Shown here one piece after another: positions 18,910 to 28,366 of a DNA stretch of 35,497 nucleotides (positions are counted from its first letter, which is position 1; each line of letters starts with the position of its first letter). The stretch is taken from the NCBI GenBank assembly GCA_946614175.1, contig CAMOGP010000002.1:1-35497 (forward strand), given 5' to 3'. Made by a program: the position numbers and the translations under genes. The stretch comes from an uncultured Prevotella sp. GTDB lineage: Bacteria > Bacteroidota > Bacteroidia > Bacteroidales > Bacteroidaceae. The notes beneath the pieces are model-generated. The model had not been told where the DNA came from and made no database searches. It saw only the letters and a list, made by a program, of their open reading frames with translations.

Positions 18910-21900
18910 ATGCGTCGACTATTATCAATTGTTATCTTACTTCATACAGCCCTTATTCTGGCTTTTGGTCAGACCGGGGTTTTCTTTTCCTCAGAGCGAT
19001 TCTCCAGTGCGCTCATCAACGATTTGTGCCAGGATAAATACGGCTATATGTGGATAGCCACCGACTATGGACTAAACCGTTTCGACGGCTATCATTTTAC
19101 AGAGTATCTACACCAACATAACGACTCTACAACGATCAGTAGCAGCACGGTATGCACCCTGTTCTGTGACAAGGATGGCGAACTATGGGTAGGCACCAAT
19201 AAGGGACTTGACCGCTTCGACTATGCCACGGGAACATTTATCCACTATCCTTTCGCCAGAGGTCGCAAGCCACGTGTCACTAAGATGACACATCTGAGCG
19301 ATGGGAGAATGATTATAGCTACCAGTGGCTACCACGGTCTTTATTGCATGACCAACGAGATGGCAGATGACTATACAGAAGGCGACCTCGACATGCTGTT
19401 TGTGAACAGCATCACAGAAGATGATTCTGGACGTATCTGGCAATGCAGTTTCAGTGACCAGATATCCATGAAAGATGCCTATGGTATTCACAAGATGCAT
19501 ACTACAAAAGGATTTGTTGTTGACTTTGTCTATCACGACGGAGACTTTCTGATTGTCTGTATGCATGGTCTACATGGTTTTAGCAATGGACAGCTCACCA
19601 ATCCGAACTACGATATGAGTGCGATGGAGCCTAGTGCCATCATTCGCTGCGTGTATACCGACAGCAAGGGCAACACCTATATTGGCACCCGTGGCGATGG
19701 ACTCTATTGCATCCCTGCCAACAGTCGAAAATTGGAACGTGTACCCGCCATAGCCTCAGGTCTGAATTTGCGTACTACGAAAATATGGGCTATAACAGAA
19801 GACCGTCAGCATAATATCTGGCTAGGCTGTCAGTCAAAGGGACTTGTGATGCTACCAGCCAAAAGTCCGCAATTCTCATCTTGGAGTTTCGCCACCCAAG
19901 GCATAGACCTTGCCTCTACCATTACGGCTGTTTGTGAAGGTGACAATGGATATATTTGGTGTTCTGTTCAGGGTAACGGCATCTATGGTTTTGATGCAGA
20001 TGGACATTTGAAAGCCCATCCAACAGCTCCCGACAAGGCTGAGTGTATTTTCCGTGACCGCAGAGGCAACTACTGGGTGGGTACCGATGATGCCCTCTAT
20101 GCCTACGACCCACTGACTGGCGTATCCACCAGAAAAGCAACCATCGACTGCGACAAATTTAATTCCATCACCGACGACGCACATGGGCGACTGTATATCT
20201 CCACGTTCTCTCGTGGACTATGTGTTTACGATACAAATACCGGTGACCTACGTCAGTATAGTCACAAGAGTAGTGGTCTGTGCAACGACTGGATCATGGG
20301 AGTAACCTCTGACAAGTCGGGAAATATCTGGTTGGCCACAGCATCAGGTGTGTCTTGTTATAATCCTAAGACAGAAAACTTTGATCGTCCTCATCTCTTT
20401 GATGTCATGTGTTTCAATGTGCTACAAACACGTAGCGGTGCTACTTATGTAGGAACAGAGCAAGGCATCTATCGACTGGAAGGCGAGAAACGGCCAGAGT
20501 TGGTAGCTTTGGGACAACTCTCTGTAGGCTATATGATTGAGGATGAACAAGGCTTCATATGGTGCTCCACCTCAAAGGGTATCTGGCAATATGACCCCGC
20601 CACAGGCAAAACCATCGGACATGTCTATGGCAATGGTCTTTCTGCTAAGGAATATATCACAAGCGTAGGACTACTTACCAGCGACAATAAGATTTGTTAT
20701 GCCAACTATAATGGTCTAACCGTTTTTCGCTCTAAAGACGTCATTGGGTGTCACACAACGCTCAACGAACTCTATCTGACAGCCTTCCGTCTGCCAGACA
20801 GAATGATTTACACGCAGGATGATGATCATTACGAAGTGTCTTACCTCGACAATGCCATCACGCTGGAATTCTCACTACTCGACTATAACGCGCCAGAGAA
20901 CATCATCTTTGAGTACCGTATCAACCAGTCGGCATGGCTGCAGAATCCTGAAGGCGAGAACACCATTCTGTTAAACCATCTCCAGCCAGGAACCTACAAC
21001 ATAGAAGTCAGGGCCATGTCTGGGACCACCTACTCACAGACCAAGACCATCACACTCACGGTGACCCCCCCATGGTATCGCTCCAAATGGGCCTACGCTA
21101 TCTACCTCTTTGCATTCATCGGCATCATTACCGGCATAGGTTTCAGCTATCGCCGACGCGCCCATCGTATGTTGGCAGAAGAGAAGATGCGTTTTCTCAT
21201 CAATGCCACCCATGATATTCGTTCACCACTTACAATTATCATGGGAGCCATCGGAAAACTGAAAGGCTCAAAGATGGCAGAACTGAAGTCTGAGAAAGAT
21301 TTTCAGTCCTTTAATTCCTCGATTCTTCAACCATCCATTGAAACGATCGATCGCAATGCCCAACGTCTACTACAGTTAGTCAATCAGATTCTTGACCAGC
21401 GACGTCTGGATAAAAAACAGATGCAGTTACATTGTCAGGAGACCAACATGGTTGAATTTATCAGCGGCGTATGCAAACTATATCAGTTCAGTGCAGACCA
21501 GCGCAATATTTCATTCACCTTCGAGCACGAGCGAGACCATGTCTTAGCATGGATTGACCGTATCAATTTTGACAAGGTCATCTCCAATCTACTCTCAAAT
21601 GCATTCAAATACACCTATGATAATGGTGAGGTAAAAGTGGTGCTTCATGAGACAGAGAAGGACATTGAACTGTCTGTCATCGACAATGGCATGGGCTTTA
21701 AGAATGAAGATCCCAGTCGTTTTTTTGACCGTTTCTATCAAGGAAAGAACTCTGCTAACCTGGGCATACAAGGCACGGGCATCGGTCTAAATCTCTGCCG
21801 CGCCATCACCGAGATGCATGGCGGCGAGATTAAGGCTCTACGCCGTGAAGACAAACAAGGTGCCTGTTTCGTGATAACTATTCCCAAAGGCAACAAGCAC

Positions 21901-22746
21901 CTGCGCCCTGAACAGATTGTGACAGATAATCCTGTGCGTGAGGTTCTCTCATCAGGAACCAAAGGAAAGAAATCTTTCCGTCAATTCCGCATTCTTATTG
22001 TTGATGATGAACCTGAAATAGCCCGTTACATCATCTCAGAATTAGGCGACCGCTATAAGTTCGACCATGCCATCAACGGCAAGGAAGCCCTGAAGATGCT
22101 GCTTACCGATGAATACGACCTGGTTATCAGCGACATGATGATGCCTGAGATGGATGGTCTCACCCTACTTAAGCATATCAAGGATAATACGAATATCTCG
22201 CAGATACCCGTCATTATGCTGACATCAAAAGCAGAGGTGGAGTATAAGTTGGAAGGACTCAGAGGAGGTGCCGATGCCTATATTGCCAAACCATTCGACA
22301 TGGAGGAGCTACACATACAGATAGACAACCTCATTGACAACGTACGTCGTCTGAAGGGTAAGTTCAGTGGAGCTCTGAAACAGGAAGACCGCGTTGAACA
22401 GGTAGAAGTAAAAGGCAACGACGATGCCCTCATGGAACGTATCATGCGCTCCGTCAATGCCAATTTCTCTGATCCAGACTATAACGTAGACACCATGGCC
22501 AACGACGTAGGTATCAGTCGTGCGCAACTGCATCGTAAGATGAAAGAAATCACAGGTGTATCTACAGGTAAGTTCTTGCGCAATCTACGCATGGAACAAG
22601 CTGCCCGCCTGCTTCGTGAAGGTAAGATTAACGTATCCCAGATTGCCGATCACGTAGGTTATGCCGATCAGGCCCATTTCTCTACCGCCTTCAAGACCCA
22701 TTTCGGACAGTCTCCCTCGGAATACGCAGAAACACACAAGGAGTGA
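18910..22746 (+). CDS. Hybrid two-component system regulator (HTCS)
   Basis: A 1278-residue single-chain sensor and regulator. Order: signal peptide (~1-20); periplasmic beta-propeller repeats (~25-635) with many GxxWxGT/GLxxYD-type blades (GYMWIATDYGLNRFD, ELWVGTNKGLDRFD, NIWLGCQSKGL, NYWVGTDDALYAYD); Y_Y_Y domain (~640-720); one membrane segment (~730-747); HisKA with H768 in NATHDIRSPL; ATPase domain (NAFKYT, DNGMGF, GTGIGLNL); receiver with the DDE motif and phospho-acceptor D1075 in VISDMMMPEMDG; and an AraC-type HTH (~1175-1278). HTCS proteins bind oligosaccharides in the periplasm and activate polysaccharide utilisation genes. Context points to a xylan-derived oligosaccharide; that is inference. 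The gene starts 10 bp after GH115, so it is probably co-transcribed with it, giving positive feedback. The stop abuts the convergent gene's stop. Confidence 0.96.
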   Translation: MRRLLSIVILLHTALILAFGQTGVFFSSERFSSALINDLCQDKYGYMWIATDYGLNRFDGYHFTEYLHQHNDSTTISSSTVCTLFCDKDGELWVGTNKGLDRFDYATGTFIHYPFARGRKPRVTKMTHLSDGRMIIATSGYHGLYCMTNEMADDYTEGDLDMLFVNSITEDDSGRIWQCSFSDQISMKDAYGIHKMHTTKGFVVDFVYHDGDFLIVCMHGLHGFSNGQLTNPNYDMSAMEPSAIIRCVYTDSKGNTYIGTRGDGLYCIPANSRKLERVPAIASGLNLRTTKIWAITEDRQHNIWLGCQSKGLVMLPAKSPQFSSWSFATQGIDLASTITAVCEGDNGYIWCSVQGNGIYGFDADGHLKAHPTAPDKAECIFRDRRGNYWVGTDDALYAYDPLTGVSTRKATIDCDKFNSITDDAHGRLYISTFSRGLCVYDTNTGDLRQYSHKSSGLCNDWIMGVTSDKSGNIWLATASGVSCYNPKTENFDRPHLFDVMCFNVLQTRSGATYVGTEQGIYRLEGEKRPELVALGQLSVGYMIEDEQGFIWCSTSKGIWQYDPATGKTIGHVYGNGLSAKEYITSVGLLTSDNKICYANYNGLTVFRSKDVIGCHTTLNELYLTAFRLPDRMIYTQDDDHYEVSYLDNAITLEFSLLDYNAPENIIFEYRINQSAWLQNPEGENTILLNHLQPGTYNIEVRAMSGTTYSQTKTITLTVTPPWYRSKWAYAIYLFAFIGIITGIGFSYRRRAHRMLAEEKMRFLINATHDIRSPLTIIMGAIGKLKGSKMAELKSEKDFQSFNSSILQPSIETIDRNAQRLLQLVNQILDQRRLDKKQMQLHCQETNMVEFISGVCKLYQFSADQRNISFTFEHERDHVLAWIDRINFDKVISNLLSNAFKYTYDNGEVKVVLHETEKDIELSVIDNGMGFKNEDPSRFFDRFYQGKNSANLGIQGTGIGLNLCRAITEMHGGEIKALRREDKQGACFVITIPKGNKHLRPEQIVTDNPVREVLSSGTKGKKSFRQFRILIVDDEPEIARYIISELGDRYKFDHAINGKEALKMLLTDEYDLVISDMMMPEMDGLTLLKHIKDNTNISQIPVIMLTSKAEVEYKLEGLRGGADAYIAKPFDMEELHIQIDNLIDNVRRLKGKFSGALKQEDRVEQVEVKGNDDALMERIMRSVNANFSDPDYNVDTMANDVGISRAQLHRKMKEITGVSTGKFLRNLRMEQAARLLREGKINVSQIADHVGYADQAHFSTAFKTHFGQSPSEYAETHKE

Positions 22747-23709
22747 TCAGAGTTTCACGCTGGAAATATCAATCAGATTATTCACAATAGCATAGATCGT
22801 AAGTCCTGCAGCGCTATGAATCTGCAGCTTACGGGCTATGTTGCGACGATGTGTAATCACGGTATTCACCGATATGCATAGATGGTCAGCAATTTCCTTA
22901 TTCTGCATACCCTGCACCAATGCGACGATGACATCCTTCTCACGGTCTGACAACAGTTCCTGACTCTCGCCAACGCCAGCCTTCGTCACCATATCCGAGA
23001 TATTGCGCGTCACGTCGTTCTGCTTCACGATTTTCTCCAGACGACGAATGGCAGGCACGAAGATACTGTCTTCCACCATGGCGTGCTGACGAAGCCATAC
23101 CTCGTTCTCGTAGATATCATGGAGAGTGGCAGTCAGCTGGTTGTTATGCAGTCCATCCTGTGGCAGATACTTAATAATGAGGAGCTTCAACTCGCGCAAC
23201 TTCTTATCCGTTGCCCCGTGATGCTTGGAAAAAGTATCCACATTATAGTCATTGATGGGTTGTTTGTCTATCAGCGACTGCACATAGGGGAAGAGCGTCT
23301 TCTGCTCATACTTCATGTGACGGCGTATCTCCTGTGCATATTCGTCATAGAAACGCAGGATCAGCATACCCAGCGAGTCTTTCTCATCGAGCGACTCCTG
23401 CAGTTCCCTGCGGATGTAGGGCAACTGGAAATCAAGGAAATAGGCATGAGAAGCTTCCAGATAATGCAACAGCGTAGGGACTGACAACTGCTCATCGTTC
23501 TCGAAGCTTTCATACCCATTGGCCGTAAAGTTCACTACAGCCAGGAACGTATAGGTATCCACTCCGTTGTCCTCGCATGTCTCCCTGACGGTCTTATCAC
23601 CGAATCCAAGATTGATTCCAAAACTACCGAGCGACTGCAGCAAATCATAGTTATCGCGAATCAGCGATATCATCTTGTCGTCAGCCTCATACATTTTCAG
23701 ATTTCTCAT
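22747..23709 (-). CDS. Hemerythrin-like / LuxR-type HTH transcriptional regulator
   Basis: A 320-residue cytoplasmic protein. Residues ~10-60 resemble the short N-terminal domain of RIC/ScdA iron-cluster repair proteins (DNYDLLQSLGSFGINLGFGDKTVRETC in the track), but the usual Cys pair (FCCGG) is LGFGD here. Residues ~80-220 are a hemerythrin-like four-helix bundle with the ligand pattern H88, H131-MKY-E135, H163/H164, H197 and H209-AMV-E213, fit to hold a di-iron centre. Residues ~252-312 are a LuxR/GerE HTH (LSDREKDVIVALVQGMQNKEIADHLCISVNTV). This suggests a regulator responding to oxygen, NO or iron redox state. Target genes are unknown. It is divergent from the second GH115 gene, and its stop touches the HTCS stop. 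The domain calls are good; the signal is inference. Confidence 0.87.
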   Translation of the reverse strand: MRNLKMYEADDKMISLIRDNYDLLQSLGSFGINLGFGDKTVRETCEDNGVDTYTFLAVVNFTANGYESFENDEQLSVPTLLHYLEASHAYFLDFQLPYIRRELQESLDEKDSLGMLILRFYDEYAQEIRRHMKYEQKTLFPYVQSLIDKQPINDYNVDTFSKHHGATDKKLRELKLLIIKYLPQDGLHNNQLTATLHDIYENEVWLRQHAMVEDSIFVPAIRRLEKIVKQNDVTRNISDMVTKAGVGESQELLSDREKDVIVALVQGMQNKEIADHLCISVNTVITHRRNIARKLQIHSAAGLTIYAIVNNLIDISSVKL

Positions 23710-23740
23710 CGTCCTTTTACCTATTTATGATTAATCGGTG

Positions 23741-23748
23741 CAAAGGTA
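23741..23748 (-). promoter_or_regulatory. -7 element of the hemerythrin-LuxR gene
   Basis: TACCTTTG on the minus strand lies 31 bases before the ATG at 23709, within the 219-base divergent region shared with the second GH115 operon. Confidence 0.6.
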
Positions 23749-23893
23749 AGCATAATTTTCGACTTACGCAATCATCAAAAATAGGTATTTTGCATAATTA
23801 TAACAAATAAGTAAAGTGATTGAAATACAAGGATGAAACATATTCATGAAGTCTATGCAACAAAAATCGGGACTGTATATGCAACATTTTTCT

Positions 23894-23901
23894 TACCTTT
23901 G
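23894..23901 (+). promoter_or_regulatory. -7 element of the second GH115 operon
   Basis: TACCTTTG then CACCC on the plus strand lies 27 bases before the ATG chosen at 23929. It falls inside the track's extended ORF (from 23833), which shows that upstream start is wrong. Confidence 0.65.
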
Positions 23902-23928
23902 CACCCAGAAACCATTAAAACTATAAGA

Positions 23929-26421
23929 ATGAGAAGTTGTCTCTGTGGTATTTTTTTGTTGCTGGCTGTGCTTTCAGTATCAGCTAATGATAAGTTTTGT
24001 ATTGCCAAAGACGGCAAGACTGCCACCATCATCGTTGACAAGAACGATTGGAAAGGCGTCATCCGTGCCGCCAACGACCTGGGCGACGACGTGCGCAAGG
24101 TGACGGGTGTTGCCGCCACCGTCGAGTATGTCGATGTACCACAGCAACACGCCATCTTCGCCGGCACCATCGGCAAAAGCCGCCTCATCGACCAGTTCAT
24201 CAAGCAAAAGAAAATTGATATCAAGAGGATCAAGGGCCATTGGGAGGGCTACTATATCGATGTAGTAGATGACAATCTCGTCATTGCAGGCAACGACAAG
24301 CGTGGTACCATCTACGGTATTTATGAGATATCCAAGCGTATTGGCGTCTCACCCTGGTATTGGATGGCAGATGCTCCCGTAGTACATCAGGACGAACTGT
24401 ACTACGACGAGGGACTTATCTACGAATGGCCTGCCGTAAAGTATCGCGGCATCTTCATCAACGACGAATGGCCTAGCTTTGGCACATGGTGTACCAAGCA
24501 TTTCGGTGGCATCAACTCCAAGGCCTATGAGAAAGTATTTGAACTGTTGCTTCGCCTGAAAGCCAACTATTTCTGGCCGGCCATGTGGGGCACCAACTTC
24601 AACGAGGACGACCCGGAATCTCCCCGTCTGGCTGATGAGATGGGCATTGTGATGGGCACCAGTCACCACGAGCCCATGATGCGCTCACATCGTGAGTACC
24701 TGCAGCGCAAGGAACAGGTAGGTCCTTGGGACTACGCCACCAATAAGAAACGCGTGGATCAGTTCTTCCGCGAGGGTATGGAGCGCAATAAGAACTACGA
24801 CAACCTCGTGACTATCGGTATGCGTGGCGACGGCGACGTAGCCATGGGTAAAGGTGATGATGCGGAAAACATGAAGACGCTCCACAAGGTCATCGACGGC
24901 CAGCGTAAGATTATCAAGGACATCTACGGACGTGCCGATGCCGTGCCCCAGCTCTGGGCTATCTTCACCGAGGTACAGCGCTATTATGATGCCGGCTTTA
25001 CCGTACCCGATGACGTGACACTCCTTTTCTGCGACAATAACTGGGGCTACATCCGCCGTAAGGGTACAGAGAAGGAGCGCAAGCGCAAGGGCGGTCTGGG
25101 TCTCTATTATCATATCGACATGAACGGTGGCCCTTGGAACGACCGTTGGGTGAACACCACCACCGTGCCTAAGCTCCGCGAACAGCTCAACCTTGCCTAC
25201 CAGAGCGGCATCGACCGCATCTGGATTATCAACGTGGGCGACCTGAAGCCGAAAGAGATGCCTATCTCGTTTATCATGGACTATGCGTGGGATCCTGAGA
25301 TGATTGAACCTGGCGATGAGGGGGAATGGCTAAAGGAATGGACACAAAGCGTACTCGGCAATCTGCCTTCTACAGACATTAACGACTGCGCACAAATCAT
25401 TAAAGAATACTCGCGTCTGAACCTCATGCGTAAGCCTGAAGTACAAGTACCAGGTCTCTTCAATTATCAGGAAATGCTACACCTTAATAATATATGGCAG
25501 TCCCTCGTACTTCGTTGCGAATCGCTAAAGGAACGCATTCCCGCTACAGCCCAGGATGCCTTTTATCAGTTGGTTTACTATCCTACGGTGGCCTCTGCCG
25601 GTGTGGCAATGATGTATAACGCAGCAACTGCTGGCGACAGTCTGACCGTCTGTGAACTGATGAAGAAAGACGAACGGCTTACCAATTATTATAATAAGGA
25701 GATGGCAGGCGGCAAATGGGACGGTATGATGCTCGACAACCATATCGGCTACACGCAGTGGTCTATTCCAGAGAGAAATCGTCATCCTATGTCACTGGGT
25801 TATAAGGTATCTCATGACCTGAGTGCCACAAAAGACACCAAGGAATACTCTTTCCATGCCTACCGTTATCTTAATGCCGACGATGGCTGGATGGAATATC
25901 CGTTGCTGAATTGGAGTTTAGCCTGCATGGGGGCACGTGACGTGATGAAGGAATGGCCTGCCGACGGCAGCGGCCCAAAACTGGAGTACGACATAGATTT
26001 AGCCGAAGATGGAAAGATTGCTATAGGAATTTTGCCGACGCAAGATATTGTTCCTGCTCGCGGGTTGCGTCTTGGTGTGCAGATTGACGAGGAACCTATG
26101 CAGGTCATCGATGCCCGTCAAGGACTGCACGACGAATTTGGCGAATACACACCCAAGAACCTTGCACAGTCGAAAAAGCTGAAGCCCCTGCCGCCACACA
26201 ACAACCTGTTGCTTAGTGGTTGGAAGAATGGACGCAAGATGCTGCGCCGCGACGAGGTGTTTGACAATATCCGCTGGTTGGAGGTAAATTTCGCCAACAC
26301 CACTCCAGGCAAGCATCAGCTGAGGCTCATCATGATAGACCCCGAAATTGTGATTGAGACCATCGTGGTAAACCCCGACAACAATCGCTACAGCTACTTC
26401 GGAGCACCAGAAAGACAATAA
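23929..26421 (+). CDS. GH115 alpha-(4-O-methyl)glucuronidase, canonical copy
   Basis: The track starts at 23833, upstream of the promoter. The Met at 23929 opens a signal peptide (MRSCLCGIFLLLAVLSVSA), giving 830 residues. GH115 marks: KRGTIYGIYEISKRIGVSPWYWMAD, KYRGIFINDEWPSFGTW, ELLLRLKANYFWPAMW, MGTSHHEPM (S245-H246-H247-E248), TIGMRGDGDVAMGKG, AIFTEVQRYYDAG, LLFCDNNWGYIRR and WIINVGDLKPKEMPISFIMDYAWDP. The C-terminal beta-rich domain is ~675-830. It should release glucuronic or 4-O-methylglucuronic acid from xylan. The sequence is closer to the family pattern than the first copy. A CE1-like esterase gene follows after 29 bp on the same strand, so the two probably form an operon. Confidence in the family is high; preference for internal or terminal residues is not readable here. 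Confidence 0.95.
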   Translation: MRSCLCGIFLLLAVLSVSANDKFCIAKDGKTATIIVDKNDWKGVIRAANDLGDDVRKVTGVAATVEYVDVPQQHAIFAGTIGKSRLIDQFIKQKKIDIKRIKGHWEGYYIDVVDDNLVIAGNDKRGTIYGIYEISKRIGVSPWYWMADAPVVHQDELYYDEGLIYEWPAVKYRGIFINDEWPSFGTWCTKHFGGINSKAYEKVFELLLRLKANYFWPAMWGTNFNEDDPESPRLADEMGIVMGTSHHEPMMRSHREYLQRKEQVGPWDYATNKKRVDQFFREGMERNKNYDNLVTIGMRGDGDVAMGKGDDAENMKTLHKVIDGQRKIIKDIYGRADAVPQLWAIFTEVQRYYDAGFTVPDDVTLLFCDNNWGYIRRKGTEKERKRKGGLGLYYHIDMNGGPWNDRWVNTTTVPKLREQLNLAYQSGIDRIWIINVGDLKPKEMPISFIMDYAWDPEMIEPGDEGEWLKEWTQSVLGNLPSTDINDCAQIIKEYSRLNLMRKPEVQVPGLFNYQEMLHLNNIWQSLVLRCESLKERIPATAQDAFYQLVYYPTVASAGVAMMYNAATAGDSLTVCELMKKDERLTNYYNKEMAGGKWDGMMLDNHIGYTQWSIPERNRHPMSLGYKVSHDLSATKDTKEYSFHAYRYLNADDGWMEYPLLNWSLACMGARDVMKEWPADGSGPKLEYDIDLAEDGKIAIGILPTQDIVPARGLRLGVQIDEEPMQVIDARQGLHDEFGEYTPKNLAQSKKLKPLPPHNNLLLSGWKNGRKMLRRDEVFDNIRWLEVNFANTTPGKHQLRLIMIDPEIVIETIVVNPDNNRYSYFGAPERQ

Positions 26422-26450
26422 TACCTAATATAAAAGACTAAATAACCATT

Positions 26451-28226
26451 ATGAAACAAACCATCTTATTGCTACTCCTGTTCATCGCAGGAATGACATC
26501 TGTAAAAGCCGACAACATCACAGTTAACGGTACCAGTCGTTCGTACAATGTCATAGTACCTAAGAACTTAGGTGAAGGTCGTCCGCTTCTTATCTTCTGT
26601 CATGGCTACAATCAGGATGCCGGTTGGATGCAGAACAGCGAGTTCAAAAATGACCAGGTGAGTATGGAGGCCGTATGCGACACAGCCAAGTTTGTCTGTG
26701 TATTCCCCAATGGCATCAATAAGTCATGGGACACCAGCGGCAACCGTGACATCAATTTTATCAAAGCCATCATCGACAAGATGGTGACACAGCATAAGAT
26801 TGACCGCAACCGCGTCTATCTGGGCGGATTCTCCATGGGCGGCATGCTGACCTATCACGCCATGAACAAGATTCCCGACCTCATCGCAGCCTTTGCCCCC
26901 TGTAGTGGCTATCCTATGGGTGGTGCTACCGCCAATGCTAACGTACGAGCCATTCCCATCCTGCATATCCACGGCACCAGTGATGAGACCTGCGCCTTTA
27001 GTGGTGCGCAACCGGCCCTCAACGTATGGATCAGACATAACGGTTGTCCCACTACGGCAAAGGTCACCAACAATTATAATGGCTTCGGCGGCTGCAAGAT
27101 GCACGTCTGGGGACCAGGTAATGACGGTTCCGAGGTGCGTCTGCTGGAATTACCCAACAAAGGACACTGGATTTGCAAAGAGAAGCAGGTATATACTGGT
27201 AAGGAGATATGGAACTTCTGCAAGCGTTTCTCACTGAACAAGACCACGCCCAACGTCAAGATCACCTCACCTGCCACAGGTGGGAAATACGTCAGTTTTG
27301 GTCCGAAGAACGAAGTAACGTTTCCCGATATCACCATCACAGCCACCGCAGACGATCCCAACGGTACGGTAGAGAAAGTGGAGTTCTATGATGGAAACAC
27401 ACTATTGGCCACCTGCACGGAAAAGCCCTATAGTGCCACGTTGACAGGAGCAACTGCCGCCAAGCACACGCTGAAAGCCGTTGCCACAGACAACGACGGA
27501 GAGACGAGTACAGCAACCGTTGAGGTTACATTCCAGGCTCCCACCTCATTGAGCCTCGCCACAGGCTTCACAGAAGGAGGTGCTGTTCCCGCGGGATGGA
27601 CCACCTACGACAGTAGCGAGAAACGTACGGGCTACAGCAGCGGATTCTCTTCCGGATGCCGCGTGTTGCAGTTCACCGGCACCACGAAAGGCTTCAGCTA
27701 CGGTCTTTACTTCCGCAACATCAATGGCAATAAACATCAGGGCTACGCTAAGTACGGCCTAAAAGATGCCGGTACAACAGTCAGCATGGCCCCTGGCCAC
27801 TACACCCTGAAATATAAGATGTGCAACTGGAACATGGCCGACTTTGGTCCTATAGAAATCCATATTGAGAAGCGCACGGGCAATGTCAGCATAGCCAGTC
27901 AGACCTATACGCCCAATATCAACATCGGCAATAAGACAGACAATAACTTCAGCAGTCCTGCCCAACAGACTTTTGAGTTTGACATCACAGAACAAGGAGA
28001 CTATGTCATCGCCATCTATAGTGCTGCATCAGAATGGAGCGACGCCATCATCGGACAGATGTATATTACAAACAACAGTTATGTAGCAACGGGAATTCAT
28101 ACGACACCAATTCTCACAGATAATAATGAGAGAATCTACAATTTGCAGGGACAGACCATCAGTAACCTATCCCAGCAAAAAACAGGCATATATATTAGTA
28201 ACGGTAAAAAGATTATAAAAAGGTAA
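26451..28226 (+). CDS. Exported CE1/LpqC-like esterase with Ig-like and beta-sandwich modules
   Basis: A 591-residue protein with a signal peptide ending VKA (~20). Residues ~22-265 are an esterase of the CE1/polyhydroxybutyrate-depolymerase-like type: LLIFCHGYNQDAGWM, nucleophile S128 in GGFSMGGM, HIHGTSDETC with the acid residue, and H239 in NKGHWIC. Residues ~267-365 are a bacterial Ig-like domain (VKITSPATGGKY, VEKVEFYDGNTLLATCTEKPY). Residues ~366-548 are a beta-sandwich, possibly carbohydrate-binding. The tail IYNLQGQ...GIYISNGKKIIKR matches the CotH protein's tail and looks like a Prevotella C-terminal sorting signal. Most likely it removes feruloyl or acetyl groups from xylan, perhaps at the cell surface. 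It follows GH115 by 29 bp and ends at a strong terminator. Confidence 0.85.
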   Translation: MKQTILLLLLFIAGMTSVKADNITVNGTSRSYNVIVPKNLGEGRPLLIFCHGYNQDAGWMQNSEFKNDQVSMEAVCDTAKFVCVFPNGINKSWDTSGNRDINFIKAIIDKMVTQHKIDRNRVYLGGFSMGGMLTYHAMNKIPDLIAAFAPCSGYPMGGATANANVRAIPILHIHGTSDETCAFSGAQPALNVWIRHNGCPTTAKVTNNYNGFGGCKMHVWGPGNDGSEVRLLELPNKGHWICKEKQVYTGKEIWNFCKRFSLNKTTPNVKITSPATGGKYVSFGPKNEVTFPDITITATADDPNGTVEKVEFYDGNTLLATCTEKPYSATLTGATAAKHTLKAVATDNDGETSTATVEVTFQAPTSLSLATGFTEGGAVPAGWTTYDSSEKRTGYSSGFSSGCRVLQFTGTTKGFSYGLYFRNINGNKHQGYAKYGLKDAGTTVSMAPGHYTLKYKMCNWNMADFGPIEIHIEKRTGNVSIASQTYTPNINIGNKTDNNFSSPAQQTFEFDITEQGDYVIAIYSAASEWSDAIIGQMYITNNSYVATGIHTTPILTDNNERIYNLQGQTISNLSQQKTGIYISNGKKIIKR

Positions 28227-28234
28227 CACGAGAG

Positions 28235-28270
28235 TCCAGGTCTGCAATCGCAAGACCTGGATTTATATTT
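28235..28270 (+). terminator. Terminator after the GH115-CE1 operon
   Basis: TCCAGGTCT and AGACCTGGA form a perfect 9-base stem with a 9-base loop, followed by TTTATATTT, 8 bases after the stop. Confidence 0.88.
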
Positions 28271-28331
28271 CATCCTATTATTTAATTATTAAATCCTACA
28301 TAAATTCTTTTTTTATATCATATATTCTTTG

Positions 28332-28339
28332 TAATTTTG
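28332..28339 (+). promoter_or_regulatory. -7 element of the GH29 operon
   Basis: TAATTTTG then CACC lies 27 bases before the ATG at 28367 in an AT-rich stretch. It overlaps the track's upstream ATG at 28337, so translation should begin at 28367. Confidence 0.62.
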
Positions 28340-28366
28340 CACCTATTATTACAACCAATAAGCAAT

